In this document: positions 37,745 to 50,131 of the stretch, piece after piece
How the letters are laid out: each line of letters starts with the position of its first letter
How positions within the stretch are numbered: the first letter of the stretch is position 1
Translations under genes and position numbers: made by a program
Notes under the pieces: model-generated
Told to the model about the DNA's origin: nothing
Database searches by the model: none
Seen by the model: the letters and a program-made list of their open reading frames with translations, nothing else
Source: Thamnidium elegans
Lineage: Eukaryota; Mucoromycota; Mucoromycetes; Mucorales; Mucoraceae
NCBI GenBank assembly: GCA_025201345.1
Contig: JAIXMG010000001.1
Location: 248,001 to 312,000 of the forward strand
Direction: 5' to 3'
Length of the DNA: 64,000 bases

Positions 37745-38239
37745 CTTTTTTATTTTTTTTAAAAAAGTTATATAAGAAACAAAGAAAAAAAAAAAGAAAA
37801 AAAAGAGAGAGGTTATTGTCTCATTTTTACTCTCTCCCAACGCTAAATTACGAATTTCAAAGTCAGTTTACATAGTAACTTTTTTGTTGCTATGCAACCT
37901 GATGATTTACCTTATTTGAGCATTTATACACTGTATTACATTCTTTCAGGGCGCTTTGTTATAGATGGTAAACATGCCTTAATAGGTGAAAAGGACATGT
38001 TTAAATTATTTTAAACCGAAAATAACGATTTAGTTCGTCTTTAAATTCTATCAACGCTTAACTGCTTAGTTTTTCATTTCCCCCTGCAAGGCGTAAGAGA
38101 TAATTTACACTTCTTAAAGTAGTATCCTATCAACCGAAATATCTCCCGTATTATTTCTTGATAAAAGAAAAAAAAAACCACACACTGGGGTTTTTATTTG
38201 ATACATTTATTTAATTTTTTTTTTTTCGTTTTTGTTTTA
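37745..38239. other. Intergenic with an X-box palindrome
   Basis: Promoter of the 36309-37744 gene and 3' flank of eIF3j. Apart from the 13-base palindrome listed separately, only A/T-rich DNA with a purine-rich stretch near 38160. Confidence 0.5.
37886..37898 (+). promoter_or_regulatory. Candidate RFX X-box
   Basis: GTTGCTATGCAAC is a perfect inverted repeat (GTTGC, 3-base spacer, GCAAC) matching the RFX/Crt1 X-box consensus. It sits about 140 bases upstream of the start codon at 37744. Factor binding is inferred. Confidence 0.5.
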
Positions 38240-39209
38240 TTACATGAAATCGTCATAATCATAACCATTATCAGCATAAGAATCATCAGCAGCAGAGTTC
38301 TTACCGGCAGCAGCTAATTGAGGTCTACCCTTACCCTTACCCTTCTTGAGAGCATCCTTTGCAATTCTTTGCTTTTCGTTGGCAATGACAGTTAAAGCAG
38401 AAGCAATCTTCTTAACCTCAGTATCCTTCAAGGGTACAGCAATATCACGTAATAATTCGTCAATGAACCAACCATAGTTGATAGATTTCTACAATCAAAA
38501 GAAAAGGATGGATTAGCTACATATATATTATATTACAACTACTATATATTACTTACAGAACCGAAAGTAATCAATTCAACTAAACGCTTACGGTAAGCAT
38601 CCATTTCAACACGATTTTTGGGCGTACATTCTTCGAGAGGTCTATTTTTCATGTCATCTATTTTGAAAAAAAAAAAAAAAAAAAAAGTGCATTAGGAAAC
38701 TTACACACTTACAATTATATCATTCTCTCTCTCTCTTTCTCTTTCTCTTTATCACTTACCAACAGAAACACCAGCGAAAAGATCAGTGGCGTTCATCATG
38801 TCAGCTTCTAATTCTAAACGGCGCATACGTTCCTTACGCTCATAAGCATCTTCCTCGGTCTCTTCTTCCTCGTCTTCGCCAGCCAATTTTTTAGCTTCCA
38901 ACTCCTTCTTCTTTTGCTCTTCAGCGGCTAACTTTTCAGCAATCTTTTGCTTCAAGGGGACCTTCTTCTTGAGAACAGGTGCAGGCTTCTTGGTATCGGA
39001 CTTCTCTTCCTCATCAGAGTCTTCCCAAGATTCCTTGACATCCTCCTCGACATCTTCATCATCCCACTTGTTTTGTTTAGGAATAACAACCTCTACCTTG
39101 ACATCGATATCTTCTTCCTCTAAAAAAATCAAGATATACTTTTAGTTTTTTTTTTTTCTTTTTTTCCGAGCAACCTTGAATCCTGTACATGCTTACCCCA
39201 ATCACTCAT
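38240..39209 (-). CDS. HCR1: Translation initiation factor eIF3 subunit j
   Basis: Exons 39209-39197, 39119-38760, 38657-38557, 38488-38240; 240 residues. Starts MSDWEEEDIDVKV, the typical acidic N-terminus with a conserved WDDEDVEEDVKESWED motif. A Lys/Glu coiled region follows (LKQKIAEKLAAEEQKKKELE). The C-terminal helical dimer domain holds CTPKNRVEMDAYRKRLVELI and INYGWFIDELLRDIAVPLKD, ending in the acidic YDYDDFM tail. eIF3j sits in the mRNA entry channel of the 40S subunit and helps in initiation and recycling. Length and order match yeast Hcr1 (265). The first coding exon is only 13 bases, the shortest in the window. Confidence 0.94.
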
Positions 39210-39335
39210 ATTATACGCGATAAGTTTTATAAATAAGAAAGGAAAAAAAATAAAAATAAAGAAAAAAATATTTTTTTAATACAAGGAAAAAAAAACATGA
39301 CTCGCTTTTTATAAAAATAAAAAAAAAGGGCCCAA

Positions 39336-40602
39336 TCAAAAATTTATTTTTTGCTGTTGAGCTTCTTGCGAAGCTAATCGAAACAGGTTGGCAACACCTT
39401 TTAGTTTCATAAAGGAAATACAAAAGGACTGTATTTCAACAAAGTAGTCTTTCATGGGAATAATTTGCTTTTCTAATAGAGATTGAATGAACCTTGTTAC
39501 TTGCTTGACTTGCCGATCTTTAACTGGTCCGTCTTCTAATTCATCACAAGAACGAATACTGTTGGATATATAGTAATGTATAAATTCTGGCGATAATTGA
39601 ACATTATTTACCAGAATATGATGAATTACTTCTAGTGAGTGAATTGTAATATTTGAATTCAGCAGTGCTTCGAGATATCTATAGTACATGTTAAGAATAA
39701 ACTCAGTTTTTGCCGTGTTAGAAATATATGTGTGCTTACAATTGTGATTTATTTGATCTTAGTAAGTAAGGCACAATATCGAGTGCAAGAAATTGATTCA
39801 AGTCAATTAATCGATTAATTTGATTCGGTGCAATATATTCAGTTAGCGGATAATTGGATAAACTCTCCATCCTTAACTTTTCGTTTTCTTTTAATGTTAA
39901 TATTCGAGTACATGCATCTGATAGTAACAAGGATATATTATCATCTAAAATAACGATATTTCTAATTACAAAAAAAAAAGAGGGAATGATACCGTCAGTA
40001 TCTAATGTTCTTTTTTGTCTGTATACTACTTTACGGATCATCAATTAAACGTGCCACTTTTAATCGAAGTGTATCTATACTATTCGGTATCTCTTCTAAC
40101 GCTGGTAATAAACTATCTGAATTTTGACATATATCTTGAGGTGTTCGATTATCCAGCTAGACAGTAAAATAAATTTCAAAATCCAAAATACTTTTTTTTA
40201 TATATAAGACCTTACACTAGATATATCTTTTTCTAGTATACAGTATACAAATCGTTTTTCCAGCAAAGAAAAAGGTTGTATAGAGTCAAAGAGTTGTAAA
40301 AAGAACGTTAAAAAAGGGTTATGATCGAGTGGTACGTTTGAGTATTGAGCATATAGAATATAAAGTATCGTTAAACGTTCCGTTTGAATCTAATAATAAT
40401 AATAATAATAATTAAAATAAAAAGTTATGAGATGACGTGTGTGTGCGTGTGTGTGTTCTCTTTAACACTCTGGTTTATTTCGTACTATACTATCTTGCAA
40501 TCGTAACCAAATGGAACAAGAAGCGGTAAAAGGATCCTGCTTTTTCGCTTCTAGGTTGGATACGAACTGTTGGTATATTTCTGAAAACGTTTTTGCAGCC
40601 AT
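39336..40602 (-). CDS. CNOT11: CCR4-NOT complex subunit 11
   Basis: Exons 40602-40486, 40389-40216, 40156-40035, 39961-39740, 39678-39336; 325 residues. The diagnostic part is the C-terminal half: NSNITIHSLEVIHHILVNN, LSPEFIHYYISNSIRSCDEL, RFIQSLLEKQIIPMKDYFVE and IQSFCISFMKLKGVANLFRL. These match the CNOT11 (C2orf29) domain that docks on CNOT10 and the CNOT1 N-terminus. The N-terminal part has the DHNPFLTFF segment, also conserved. It helps recruit targets to the deadenylase. Budding yeast lacks this subunit, so its presence marks a fungus that kept it. The first intron's borders are the least certain; the phase fits only with a GTACGA donor. Confidence 0.9.
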
Positions 40603-42780
40603 AATATAAAAATAATTTTGATAAAAAAGAGTTTTTATTCAAAATAATGCCGCCCCTGGACTGAGTTGAGGGAAAATTAAGTCACAAGATACTCTGTTAA
40701 CGTTAATGTTGAACGTAACATCTGTTACGATTATATACTAAAAGGGGACAATTATGTAAGTATATGTATCTTTTAAGATTACGTACTAATTATTTATTTC
40801 AAGAGAAATGCGTATAAGGGATACTTTTAAAATAAAAAGAGATACTCAGAAGTAGTACTGCATATTATTCTTCTGGTTTTTACCTTGATGATAAAGAAGT
40901 AGACATCTTTTGTAAGGATACAACAGGTAAACTAGGGTATATCACATTGCAGTATCGTACTAAATTACATATATATGTCAAGGATAATGGATAATATAGG
41001 TTAAAGTGTCGAGGATATCCATGCGGTTGATGACAAGATCCGTATAGCGTTAGCAATACTATTATTTGCTTCAATATTATATGAATTGAAGCGTAACTAG
41101 AAATGAAGAAAGGAAATATAAAGATAATTAAACTCGTATTTCAGATATATTACAAACACACTCAAGTATTTTAAAGACTTATATAAACCTATCTAACGCT
41201 TGTAGATGCAATAGATAAATTATATATGTAATATGCTTATTTTACAAATTATCAAGCTTTGTTTATTTAAAGATAATATAGCGTATTATCCTTTTACTTT
41301 GGGTTTTTTTGATGCGTTTGCTGATTTAAATCCAGCTTAGGCGTTTGTCATTCCTCTCGCTAGGCTTTTACCATACAAGGCAGGTGTAATGGTTAAAAAT
41401 AGTCTGTTTAATAAAACATACTATTCTTTTCTTTCACTTTTTTTATTTCATTTTTATATGTATATCTTTTAAAAAAGCTAGTAACTAACTTTCTTTCTTC
41501 AGTAGGCGTATTATCTGCTATATTAAATAAATTGATATGGACAAGTTGATGTTATTTTAAGTTGAACGGTTTTTTTTTATTGCTATCGTTTTCTAATAAG
41601 TTTTATTAAATAGAGAAACATTCATGAATAAAATTTTCAAACCTCATTCGTTTTTAAACAACCGAGTATCTCAGTGAGCGTATAATGAAAAATTCGATCC
41701 CACTACAGACTGGGAAAGAGAGTCGTCAGATTGGAGGCAGAAAGCACAACGAACAGAAGCGATCCCCCCCTCCCCATAGAGAAATAGTAATCCGGGAGGG
41801 GGGGATAGTCTGGCTAATGGCTCTATATATAAATAGGGTATATCAAAATAAAGCTTAGGTTTTCACATTAGTGAATATAAGAAACAAAAAATATAGATTA
41901 AAAAAGTGGTCATTATAAAATAAAAATAATATATTCATTTAAATGCAGTAGCCTAACTTCTATTTTGATAACTCTGTGTATATAATTCTTATAGCAGAGA
42001 AAGAATGCGATATTTAAGTAAAGTGTTATTGTCGAACTGATTGTAATTCATTTGTTTTATATGTTATATGCAAGCCATGTACTGATGTCTTTATTATTAT
42101 TATTTCTGTGTTATGTAAAGCATGAGTTCCATGTGATTTATATTAGTAGTAAGAATACTGATAATAAGATCAATATGCTGTACCATCTTATATTTCGATA
42201 TACGCCTATATAATTTATCCTATACCAACACCTAGCCTACAAAAATGTGTATAGTACTATTATAAACCTCAGAAAGCCAGTGTGCCATGAACAAAGACAA
42301 AAGCAACTCAATACCTTATCAGATCAACGCTATTACCATATGCTAATTAGAAAGCAATCACAAAAAAAAAAAAAAAATATCATAGCGATGCTCTGCTGCT
42401 TATAATTCCATCAAGGAACTCGAATTGTTATATACTGCAAGAGTATTATATTGTAAAAAGACTAGAACTATAACAGAACCATATTAACCAAGACACTATA
42501 TACTTGCAATACAAACAGAATCTGGTGCTACCAATTATCGTGTCTCAGTTGGTAGTTATAACTCGTTTGCTATTATGACTTCTAGGATAGACCAAAAGTA
42601 TAATTAAAAGGCTAAAAAATAGATAAATTTTATTAGTTAGAATATTGTTCTTTTTATATCACGATCCTAGAGTTTTCTGTAACCCCTTTTTATCCTTTAC
42701 TTAGACCGGCAGCTATCAGCCTAACAATAAAAAAAATCTCGTTTAAACATCTCACGAAAATATAAAAATATGAAAAATAT
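40603..42780. other. 2.2 kb gene-free region
   Basis: No open frame worth calling on either strand. It carries the CNOT11 promoter, a C/G-rich perfect inverted repeat at 41762-41806 followed by a TATA-like sequence, and an A15 run near 42361. Otherwise plain AT-rich DNA. Confidence 0.55.
41762..41840. promoter_or_regulatory. C7/G7 perfect inverted repeat plus TATA-like element
   Basis: ATCCCCCCCTCCC (41762-41774) is matched exactly by GGGAGGGGGGGAT (41794-41806), a 13-base stem with a 19-base loop. A TATATATAAATAG sequence follows at about 41824-41836. No ORF lies downstream within 1 kb, so if this is a promoter it would drive a non-coding transcript. Confidence 0.4.
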
Positions 42781-42853
42781 GATTTCTGCCAGACTTGAAC
42801 TGGCGACCGTCTGCGTGTTAAGCAGACGTGATAACCGACTACACCAAGAAACC
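42781..42853 (-). tRNA. tRNA-Val (AAC)
   Basis: 73 bases without an intron. The acceptor stem GGTTTCT pairs with AGAAATC (one G-U). The anticodon stem TCTGC pairs with GCAGA around loop TTAACAC, giving anticodon AAC (valine). The T stem GCCAG pairs with CTGGC around TTCAAGT. Downstream on the minus strand, T5 runs supply a Pol III terminator. No CCA is encoded, as usual in eukaryotes. Confidence 0.96.
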
Positions 42854-43357
42854 GTTGTTGTTTTTTAGACCAAAATGTAATACATTAGCAAAATTACTAA
42901 AAATCACATGGAATACACGTGAATATCACGTTTTATTATGCTACGAACACTACTTTACAAATGAATAAAGCAATGTTTTTACACAATAGTGAAGTTAATT
43001 ATAAATTTTCCGCAAAAGTTTGAACAATAAATAAGAATAGTACTTTTTTAATTAACTGAATCTATAAACGAAATTGAAGGTGTGCGTGAAAAGTAATATG
43101 TTACACGTTTTAGATGCAAATAGAGCATGTCAATATTTCCCCTAAAGCAATCCAATGTGATTTTTTTTTATTAATTGTATTATGACTAGTATTATCGTAT
43201 CCTACACATCCAGACATTAATGTTACGAAAAAGGCAAGCTAGAATGTTTTTTTTTTCAAAGCTTAAATAAAGATTGAAGGGTTCAAAATGCAAAAAAAGA
43301 AAAAAAGAAATGACAAGACTTAATTATATTAAAATGAGCGTAAGAATAGTTTGGTTA
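42854..43357. other. Intergenic, no gene seen
   Basis: Between tRNA-Val and the 3' end of the large Zn2Cys6 gene. It contains one copy (43216-43243) of a short sequence that recurs beyond the other end of that gene. Confidence 0.5.
43216..43243 (+). repeat. 28-base dispersed repeat, copy 1
   Basis: ATTAATGTTACGAAAAAGGC followed by AAGCTAGA; matches copy 2 at 46850-46877 in 25 of 28 positions, same orientation, on the other side of the Zn2Cys6 gene. Confidence 0.5.
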
Positions 43358-46350
43358 TTAAGCAGGTGGCTGCCAAGTAGTGTTTCCTTGATGGCTTTGA
43401 CTCCATTCATTCCATTCAGTCCAGTCCATTGAAGAAGGGATACCGAAGAAAGGGTTACTGGGACTATTCCTAAACAATCCTTCGCTATTATTATCCAACA
43501 TACTTTGTAATGGTATGGAAGTAGAAGCGGATGATGCGGTTGGTACATATGAGTTGACGTTAATGTTTAATGATTGTGGTGAGTTATTCACTGGCATTGT
43601 GGGATGGTACATATTTGGCATAGGAGGTAGTGTACCCATACCAGAAAAGGCTGAGACATCTTGCATTGTATAATCCAGTTGGTTGGGATCACCTAGCGCA
43701 TTATTAAATCCAAATTGTTTTAAGCTAAAAGCTTCTGACATGGATGTAGGTGACGGTGCAGAATAAACAGATGCTAATAAAAGACGGTTTGTTAATATTT
43801 AGGTATACCTTAATATATTGCTCTTACCTCCTGAACAATCCATACGAGGGGGAGCAATAACTTCAGATAAAGATTGTTGACATTGTCGGATAGGATAATG
43901 TTGTTCTTTAGGCGAGCTAGCCATAATGTTTCCGGAAGATGGTTGCTGTTTTACACGCTTATTGCTGGTAGTACAACCACGGCCAACATCTGATATACGT
44001 GTAGACATATATGAGCTATCCACACTATTATCTCTAGATCGTATTGAATCTTCAGAATCTGATGCAGGTACTAATACTTCAATTTCCTTATTGTCCATAA
44101 TTGTTTTTAATAATCGATATAGTCGCTGTGCTGTGCTGGACATAGCTCTAAGCCTAGAAATAAAACCTATACCTTTAGTTAAATCAGCTTTTGCAGGTGC
44201 CGATATCCTAGCGTCAGGATTTTTGGTGTTGTACATGTGAATAAGACAACATTGTAGTACGGGATATAAACTGAATGAATAGGGAAACATCATGAAATCT
44301 CTGATGGTCATTTGAGAAGCAATTCGAATACCTCGTGTAGCGGCACTTGTACCAATCCTGAATGAGGAATAAGAGGATCTAGGTTTCTTACCATTTGCCA
44401 TTGCTTCAATAAACGGCCTATGAAGTAAAATCAATAAACTAAAGTAACATAATAAAACAGAAGCTGACAAAAGAAATAATAAGTTTTTTTTTCTTTTTTT
44501 TTGATTTGGTAGTCTATTTTGTATAATTTACCAGTGACAGGAGCAAGATATCCTTTGCTTTCATCAAAGTCCTCGAAATCGGCTTTTTGTAATGCTTCAG
44601 GGAATCCAAATCGCCATTCAGTGAGTTGATGATCTAATTGTGTTACAATAGCATCACTTCCTTGTTCCAACCCTACTTTTTTAGCCTTGGGGGTATATAA
44701 GCCCTGCAGGATCCTACCCAAGATTTCGGATAGTTTAATGAGTTCAATAAATAACTGATAAATGCCTACTCTGCCATTTGAATGTTTTGGCCGACACATA
44801 GCAGAAGGAAATTTTGGTATGGTTCGTTCAAATTCATCGGCTTCTTCCTCGTCTAAAACCTCTTTCCAACTAGCTGTTGGATCAGGATATCCAACATCAT
44901 TATCCTACAGATAAAATATTTTGTTCAACACGGTATTTATACAAATATAAGCGTAGTATATTACCTCATCTCGAATACTAATCGGTCGACCTAAAGAGGC
45001 TGAATGAAATCTATCAGCTACGTATAATGCCCACCAAATTCTTTTTCTTGTTTGTTTTTCACTTTCAGGTATATCCCATTCTTCACAATTTCGATTCAAA
45101 CCTAAACCTTGAGCTAATCTAATGGCCAATCCACCCAATAACCAACATGCGGAAGATTTTGAGTCCAAGTTTCCACTATGATTATGAATAAGAATGATGG
45201 ATTGTACTTTTGACATGGTTGGCGTAGCAGCTGAAGTTGTTACGATAGTTTGTGCTTGATCAAAGAATTGATCAGACCAACCAAGTGGTACATCCCAAAC
45301 AGCATCTGGTGATCGATTTCCTTTTGTTTTTTGAATCAATGCTTCACATTCAACAAATCTTGCTGCAGAACCGAACATGGCATTTAATAAATCAGAAGGA
45401 GGATAAGTATCCGCTCGATCTCTGTATTGTTGTAAAAATCTGGTTTTATTAACTACAGGCAATACTGGGTGAATATTGGCGAAATAACTAGATTAATCAT
45501 GTTTAGTATTCATGCAAACAAAGAAAATAAGGTGGATACTTACATTTTTATTAACCTATCACTGGTATGTCTATCTACACCTGTAACAGAATAAATCCAG
45601 TAATGAATTGGTTTTACATGTGGTAATAATTGAGTTTGAGGTATATCAGCTATATTTTCTTGTTCTTCTTTCCCATCTTCTACTAATACAACTTGATTAC
45701 CAAATTTACGAATATGATGCCCTTTCCATTTTGTATTTTTATCATCTAATTGTATTTTATTAGAGAATAATTGAAAACTCGACATATCACCCAGGTACTG
45801 TACTCGATCAGATGACGCGCCTTGAGGTTTTTTACTACTGCTAGATTGTATCGGATCATGTCTAGGCGAAGGTTGATGGTGAGCTACAGGTGAAGGCACA
45901 GTATTTATACTAGAATTTTGTAACGATTCTTCAATTTTTCGAATTCGTTTTTCTAATGCATCAATATATCTATGAATTTTGTTATTACACATACAAATCA
46001 AATATATCACAATTTACCCTTTGGGTGGTCCTCGTTTTTTAGCACTGAGTAAAGTAAGTATCTGGTTATCGTAGTTTATTATTTTATTTTATTTAATTAC
46101 CCATCGTTAAATTCACAAGTGATTCCATAAGAGATGCAATTAGAACAAGCTTGACCAGGTGAAAAATAACATTTGACCTTTTTTTTTCTACAATAATCGC
46201 TATTTATAATGTTAAAAAAAGTATTGCCATGACAACTATACTACTATTTTACCAAGCACGAGTTATTCGAAACCTTTTCTTTTCAGAAGAACTAAGATCA
46301 GTTTCAGAAATGTAATCAGGCGTTTTCACGTCAAAATAATTATTATTCAT
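43358..46350 (-). CDS. Zn2Cys6 fungal-specific transcription factor
   Basis: Eight exons: 46350-46253, 46199-46101, 46044-46018, 45969-45544, 45487-44965, 44904-44532, 44463-43828, 43773-43358; 865 residues, all phases agree. The zinc cluster (residues 32-62) follows CX2CX6CX8CX2CX6C: ACDYCRKKKVKC then ACSNCISYGITC. The linker KKRGPPKGYIDALEKRIRKI is the standard dimerisation region. The fungal_trans domain (about 230-560) has YFANIHPVLPVVNK, RLAQGLGLNRN and KRIWWALYVADRFHSASLGRP. The C-terminal third is Ser/Pro/Asn-rich, ending QGNTTWQPPA, a plausible activation region. Domain order resembles XlnR/Gal4-family regulators, but the target genes cannot be told. One exon is only 27 bases. Confidence 0.92.
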
Positions 46351-48552
46351 GGTGTAGAAATAAATATTTTTTTTTCTGTTTTTTATTTTATTTTATTATC
46401 CTACATGCCGGCCTATCTGTTTAGCCTACGAAATTTCCGTCCACTTGAAACTTCATTTTTTAATAGGCTACATCTATCATATTTAACCATAATTAATAAT
46501 GTTAACATGTCATATTCCTCAATTCAGACTCTTTATCGCTATTACACATCTTTAATATTCTTTGTTTATTATCAAACTTTATGTCTGTCACGCTTCCCTT
46601 TTACTTATTATTGTACGCTGTTTTTATTAGTTATACTTTGTTCGGGTCAATTGTTAGAAATCTTAAAGAATAATCATTCAATAAAAATAATTAAGTGAAT
46701 TATCAGCAAATATTGTACCGGTCTTAACACTGTTATTATTTTACTCTTTACTCTTTTTTTTTTCTTTTTTTTTTATATAACATGATAAAGGGGAAAGGTT
46801 ATTCCGTGCATCCCGCCCTAGTAGATCTTTTACTTGATTACACGCCTGGATTAATGTTACAAAAAAGGCAAGTTAAATTTTTTCTCTCTAAAATATAAAC
46901 TGACATGTAAACGTTAGCTAGGTTTTAAAACTAGGACTTACGATGCGTGTAAAAAAATAATAATTCCTAATAGTTGTTTAAAGTTGATATTAGCATGAAT
47001 GTATTTTCCAAATAATTGTTATATCACATCATACTAATCAAACAACACCTACACCCACTCCAGAAACAGCTTCAATAGATAAATCCCATCTGAGAGCGAT
47101 AGAAATAAATGTAAATAATAGGCTTTTTACATAGCTTCATGCTGCATAAAGTTTATATTCAGTTATCGTACCTGTAGCAATATAAAGTATTCTTTGTAAT
47201 ATAAACATGTAACTTGTAGCATGACGAGACTACAGTATAAATAATAATAAAAAAAGATCAAAAATACTATCAATATTTATTTATATTAAAAATGTATTAA
47301 CTCTGCCGCATAATAGTCAATTAAGGGATGCCTGGATTCATGTGTCGACATTGAACTAACCTTACATTGCCAAACTAGTTTCTATCCATATCATTGGAAC
47401 ATTTTTCAGCTACGATATATATCACAGGCGCAATATATATCCCTTACAAAAGTTCACCTGTTCAAATAGTTCACTTCATGACAGATTCATATCTTAAGCT
47501 TTATCTTTTAACGTAACATTCTTTTTAATAGAAATATCCTCATACTAGATATTACAATTGAAAAAAAAATGTTAGTGCCGCAATATAGTAAATGAGATTT
47601 ATCTAAACTGGAATAAAGTTTATTCAGTAACACTGTTGCAGAAATAGATATATTTAGTAGGACTATAAGTTTGAAAGTTTTCAGTCAGACATGTACAAAA
47701 GAAGTAAAACTACGGAATCCAGAGAAAGTCATGTTCCGCTTCATGTCGTACAAGTAATAAAATAAAATAAACATCACAACTAAGTTTAATATAAAGTTAA
47801 TATCAGGTTAAAAGAATGAGTAATAAAAGTAATTTTAATTCATTGAATCTCAGTGTAAAAGGGTTTTATGGATTGACGATGGATACGAGGTTAATTGATA
47901 CAAGAAGTTGTATAATATCTTCTATAATATATATCTTGTTAATTATTAAACGATGATTCATATCGCTCTATTATTTATTTACAATACATAACATATAATG
48001 GCGGTGTCCTCATCGTATACATTCTAGAAAACCAAACACGCTCCCAAAAAAATAATACGACAGGTCATAACTCATTGAAGTAGAATAGTATGTTTTATGT
48101 TCATGTCATGAAATCTGTGAAACAGAAGGAAGATTATAAGTTAGTTTTACATGTGTACTCTTGAGAAAGTTTAATAGGTTCTTGCTACAAGAATACAGAA
48201 GGTACTGTCACGCATAAAAAAACAGATACAATTAGCGAGCTAGCTGAATTAGAGTACCCGACCCCTTTTTTTTAAACGTATTTTACGTTATTAATGCGAT
48301 TAATGATTGAGTCGTGATAAAAACCTTTTTTTTTTTTTAAAAAAAAAAGCGCATTGTTCGACAAACTAGTTCAAAAACAGAATCTGATATAACTTTTTTT
48401 TTTTTTCTGTAAGATCAAAATAATTGTTACTGCGCATATGTTATTTATGCAAAGAAGTGAGCACTTATTTTTTTAAAGTATCTAGTGTAAGTAATATATT
48501 TATAGTAATAAGTTAAAGGTGTATGTTAATGAATAAAAGTTAAAATATATTA
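46351..48552. other. 2.2 kb gene-free region
   Basis: Promoter of the Zn2Cys6 gene at the left, 3' flank of the DUF2235 gene at the right. It holds a T12A8-type palindrome near 48328-48348 and the second copy (46850-46877) of the 28-base repeat. No ORF supported. Confidence 0.55.
46850..46877 (+). repeat. 28-base dispersed repeat, copy 2
   Basis: ATTAATGTTACAAAAAAGGC followed by AAGTTAAA; see copy 1. Together the copies bracket the regulator gene at a distance of 115 bases (3' side) and 500 bases (5' side). Confidence 0.5.
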
Positions 48553-49852
48553 TCATAAAGGGTCAAGTTGGTTTTTCTCTTGCTGAATATGATCAAGAAA
48601 GGTTCTCAAAGTGTTTGATTTATACATTGCTAATTGTTCGGGAGTGATATAGTCATTGAATTGACCATGCTTATAGATTTGAGAAATAGTGTACGTGTCT
48701 GTCATACTATTCTTTTGAATCACTCTATCATCGCGAGGCATAAGTTTATAGACGAAAGAACTGACGTAACTATCATGATAAGCAAATTGACTGTTGACGC
48801 TACAATCGGTCATATCTGTTTTAAACTTTAATCCATTTTTTATAGCTTTTGAGATCATCCAGTACAAAGAGTGACATGAGAGTAAATTATCATATGGACC
48901 AGATTCTTGTCCGCCAACGTCCCCGTGCATACCTGGAAACCAAACTTGCTCCAATGTTTGCTGGTCAGGATTTGCAGCTGACGAAAAGCGCATTAAGGTA
49001 GGACGAAACCACTCACGTTGCTCATGAATCGAGATGGCATGGTAAGCATTTTTAATAATTGGTGATAATTTTGTGTCATGAAATTCATGTAAACTTGAGA
49101 ACAGACCATACACTAGTATATATATATATATAAAAAAAATCGTTTGAAACATGTCATATGTACATAAAGATTTAAAATGTTTTACATATGGAGCCTCCCA
49201 GGTACCAAGGTAATTTGGGTACACCAAGAGCGCCTACAGTATCAAAGCAACCTAAAAAATGAATTAATGGCATTTTGCATTGATATTCTTCTCTAAATTG
49301 AGTAGATCGAATTTGATTAGGATGATCAAATTCAAAGCGATCACGATAACGTTCATATGCTTCTCTTGAGTGTTCCAAATTGATTTCAGGTAAAAGACCT
49401 ACGTTGTAAATCATGCCTACTAAGCTTCTGGCCGTATAAGCTAGTTATGTATATAAATTTTAGTAAACTCTTAAATTGATCACTATTAATTATACCTCCT
49501 CGACTAAATCCAATCAGCCAAATCTCATCTTTTTCGTCTCGATAGTTGATACAAATGTATTGATATGCGGATATAATTTGACTTGTAATACCGTAACCAA
49601 AGAAACCACCGAGAAACGGATTTTTACCATTTGTTCCTAAGCCAGAACAATAAATGGATTTGTATTCATATTGATGATTATCAGAGGTGGTATCGATACT
49701 AGTATAAAATTTATAAACATTTGTTTTTTCTTTATTTGTTTGTTAGCTTATCAGCCACATGTTTCATTATATATATTATTTATCAAACCTTGCGGCGTTT
49801 CCCAGGTACCATCCAAACAAACGATGATACGACGAGGTTTATTCAATGTCAT
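48553..49852 (-). CDS. DUF2235 alpha/beta hydrolase
   Basis: Exons 49852-49789, 49729-49496, 49440-49186, 49112-48553; 370 residues. Starts RRIIVCLDGTWETP and soon has TNVYKFY, both hallmarks of DUF2235. The nucleophile elbow is GFSRGAYTARSLVG, a GxSxG-type serine. HFLGCFDTVGALG carries the family Asp, and WFPGMHGDVGGQE holds the conserved His-Asp segment. The fold is the one used by bacterial Tle1 phospholipase effectors; fungi carry many cytosolic homologues of unknown substrate. No signal peptide or membrane helix. Intron borders were fixed by frame: the acceptor AAAG before TNVYKF is weak but uniquely in phase. Confidence 0.88.
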
Positions 49853-50131
49853 TTTAATAAATTGCTAAGGTAAAATAAAATAATTAGAAAAATAAAAAAT
49901 ACAGGCACTTTTTATATAGGATTGAACGTATTCCAATATAAGGCATTGATTGTAACAATGTGTGATGCAGGTCACTGTATGTTTTCCAGAAAAAACACAA
50001 AAATGACCCGTTTTTTTATGATTTTTTTTTAGGCTTGTGTTCCACTGGCAAGAAAAAAGGGACAAAACAATTATTTTTTCTTTTTTTTTAATTTTTCTTC
50101 ATCTCTTCCCCACATTACAACAATTTACAAG

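Noticed and set aside
48553..49852. Treating the DUF2235 gene as a bacterial acquisition or secreted effector
   Set aside because: It has three introns, normal base use and no secretion signal; the family is common in fungi.
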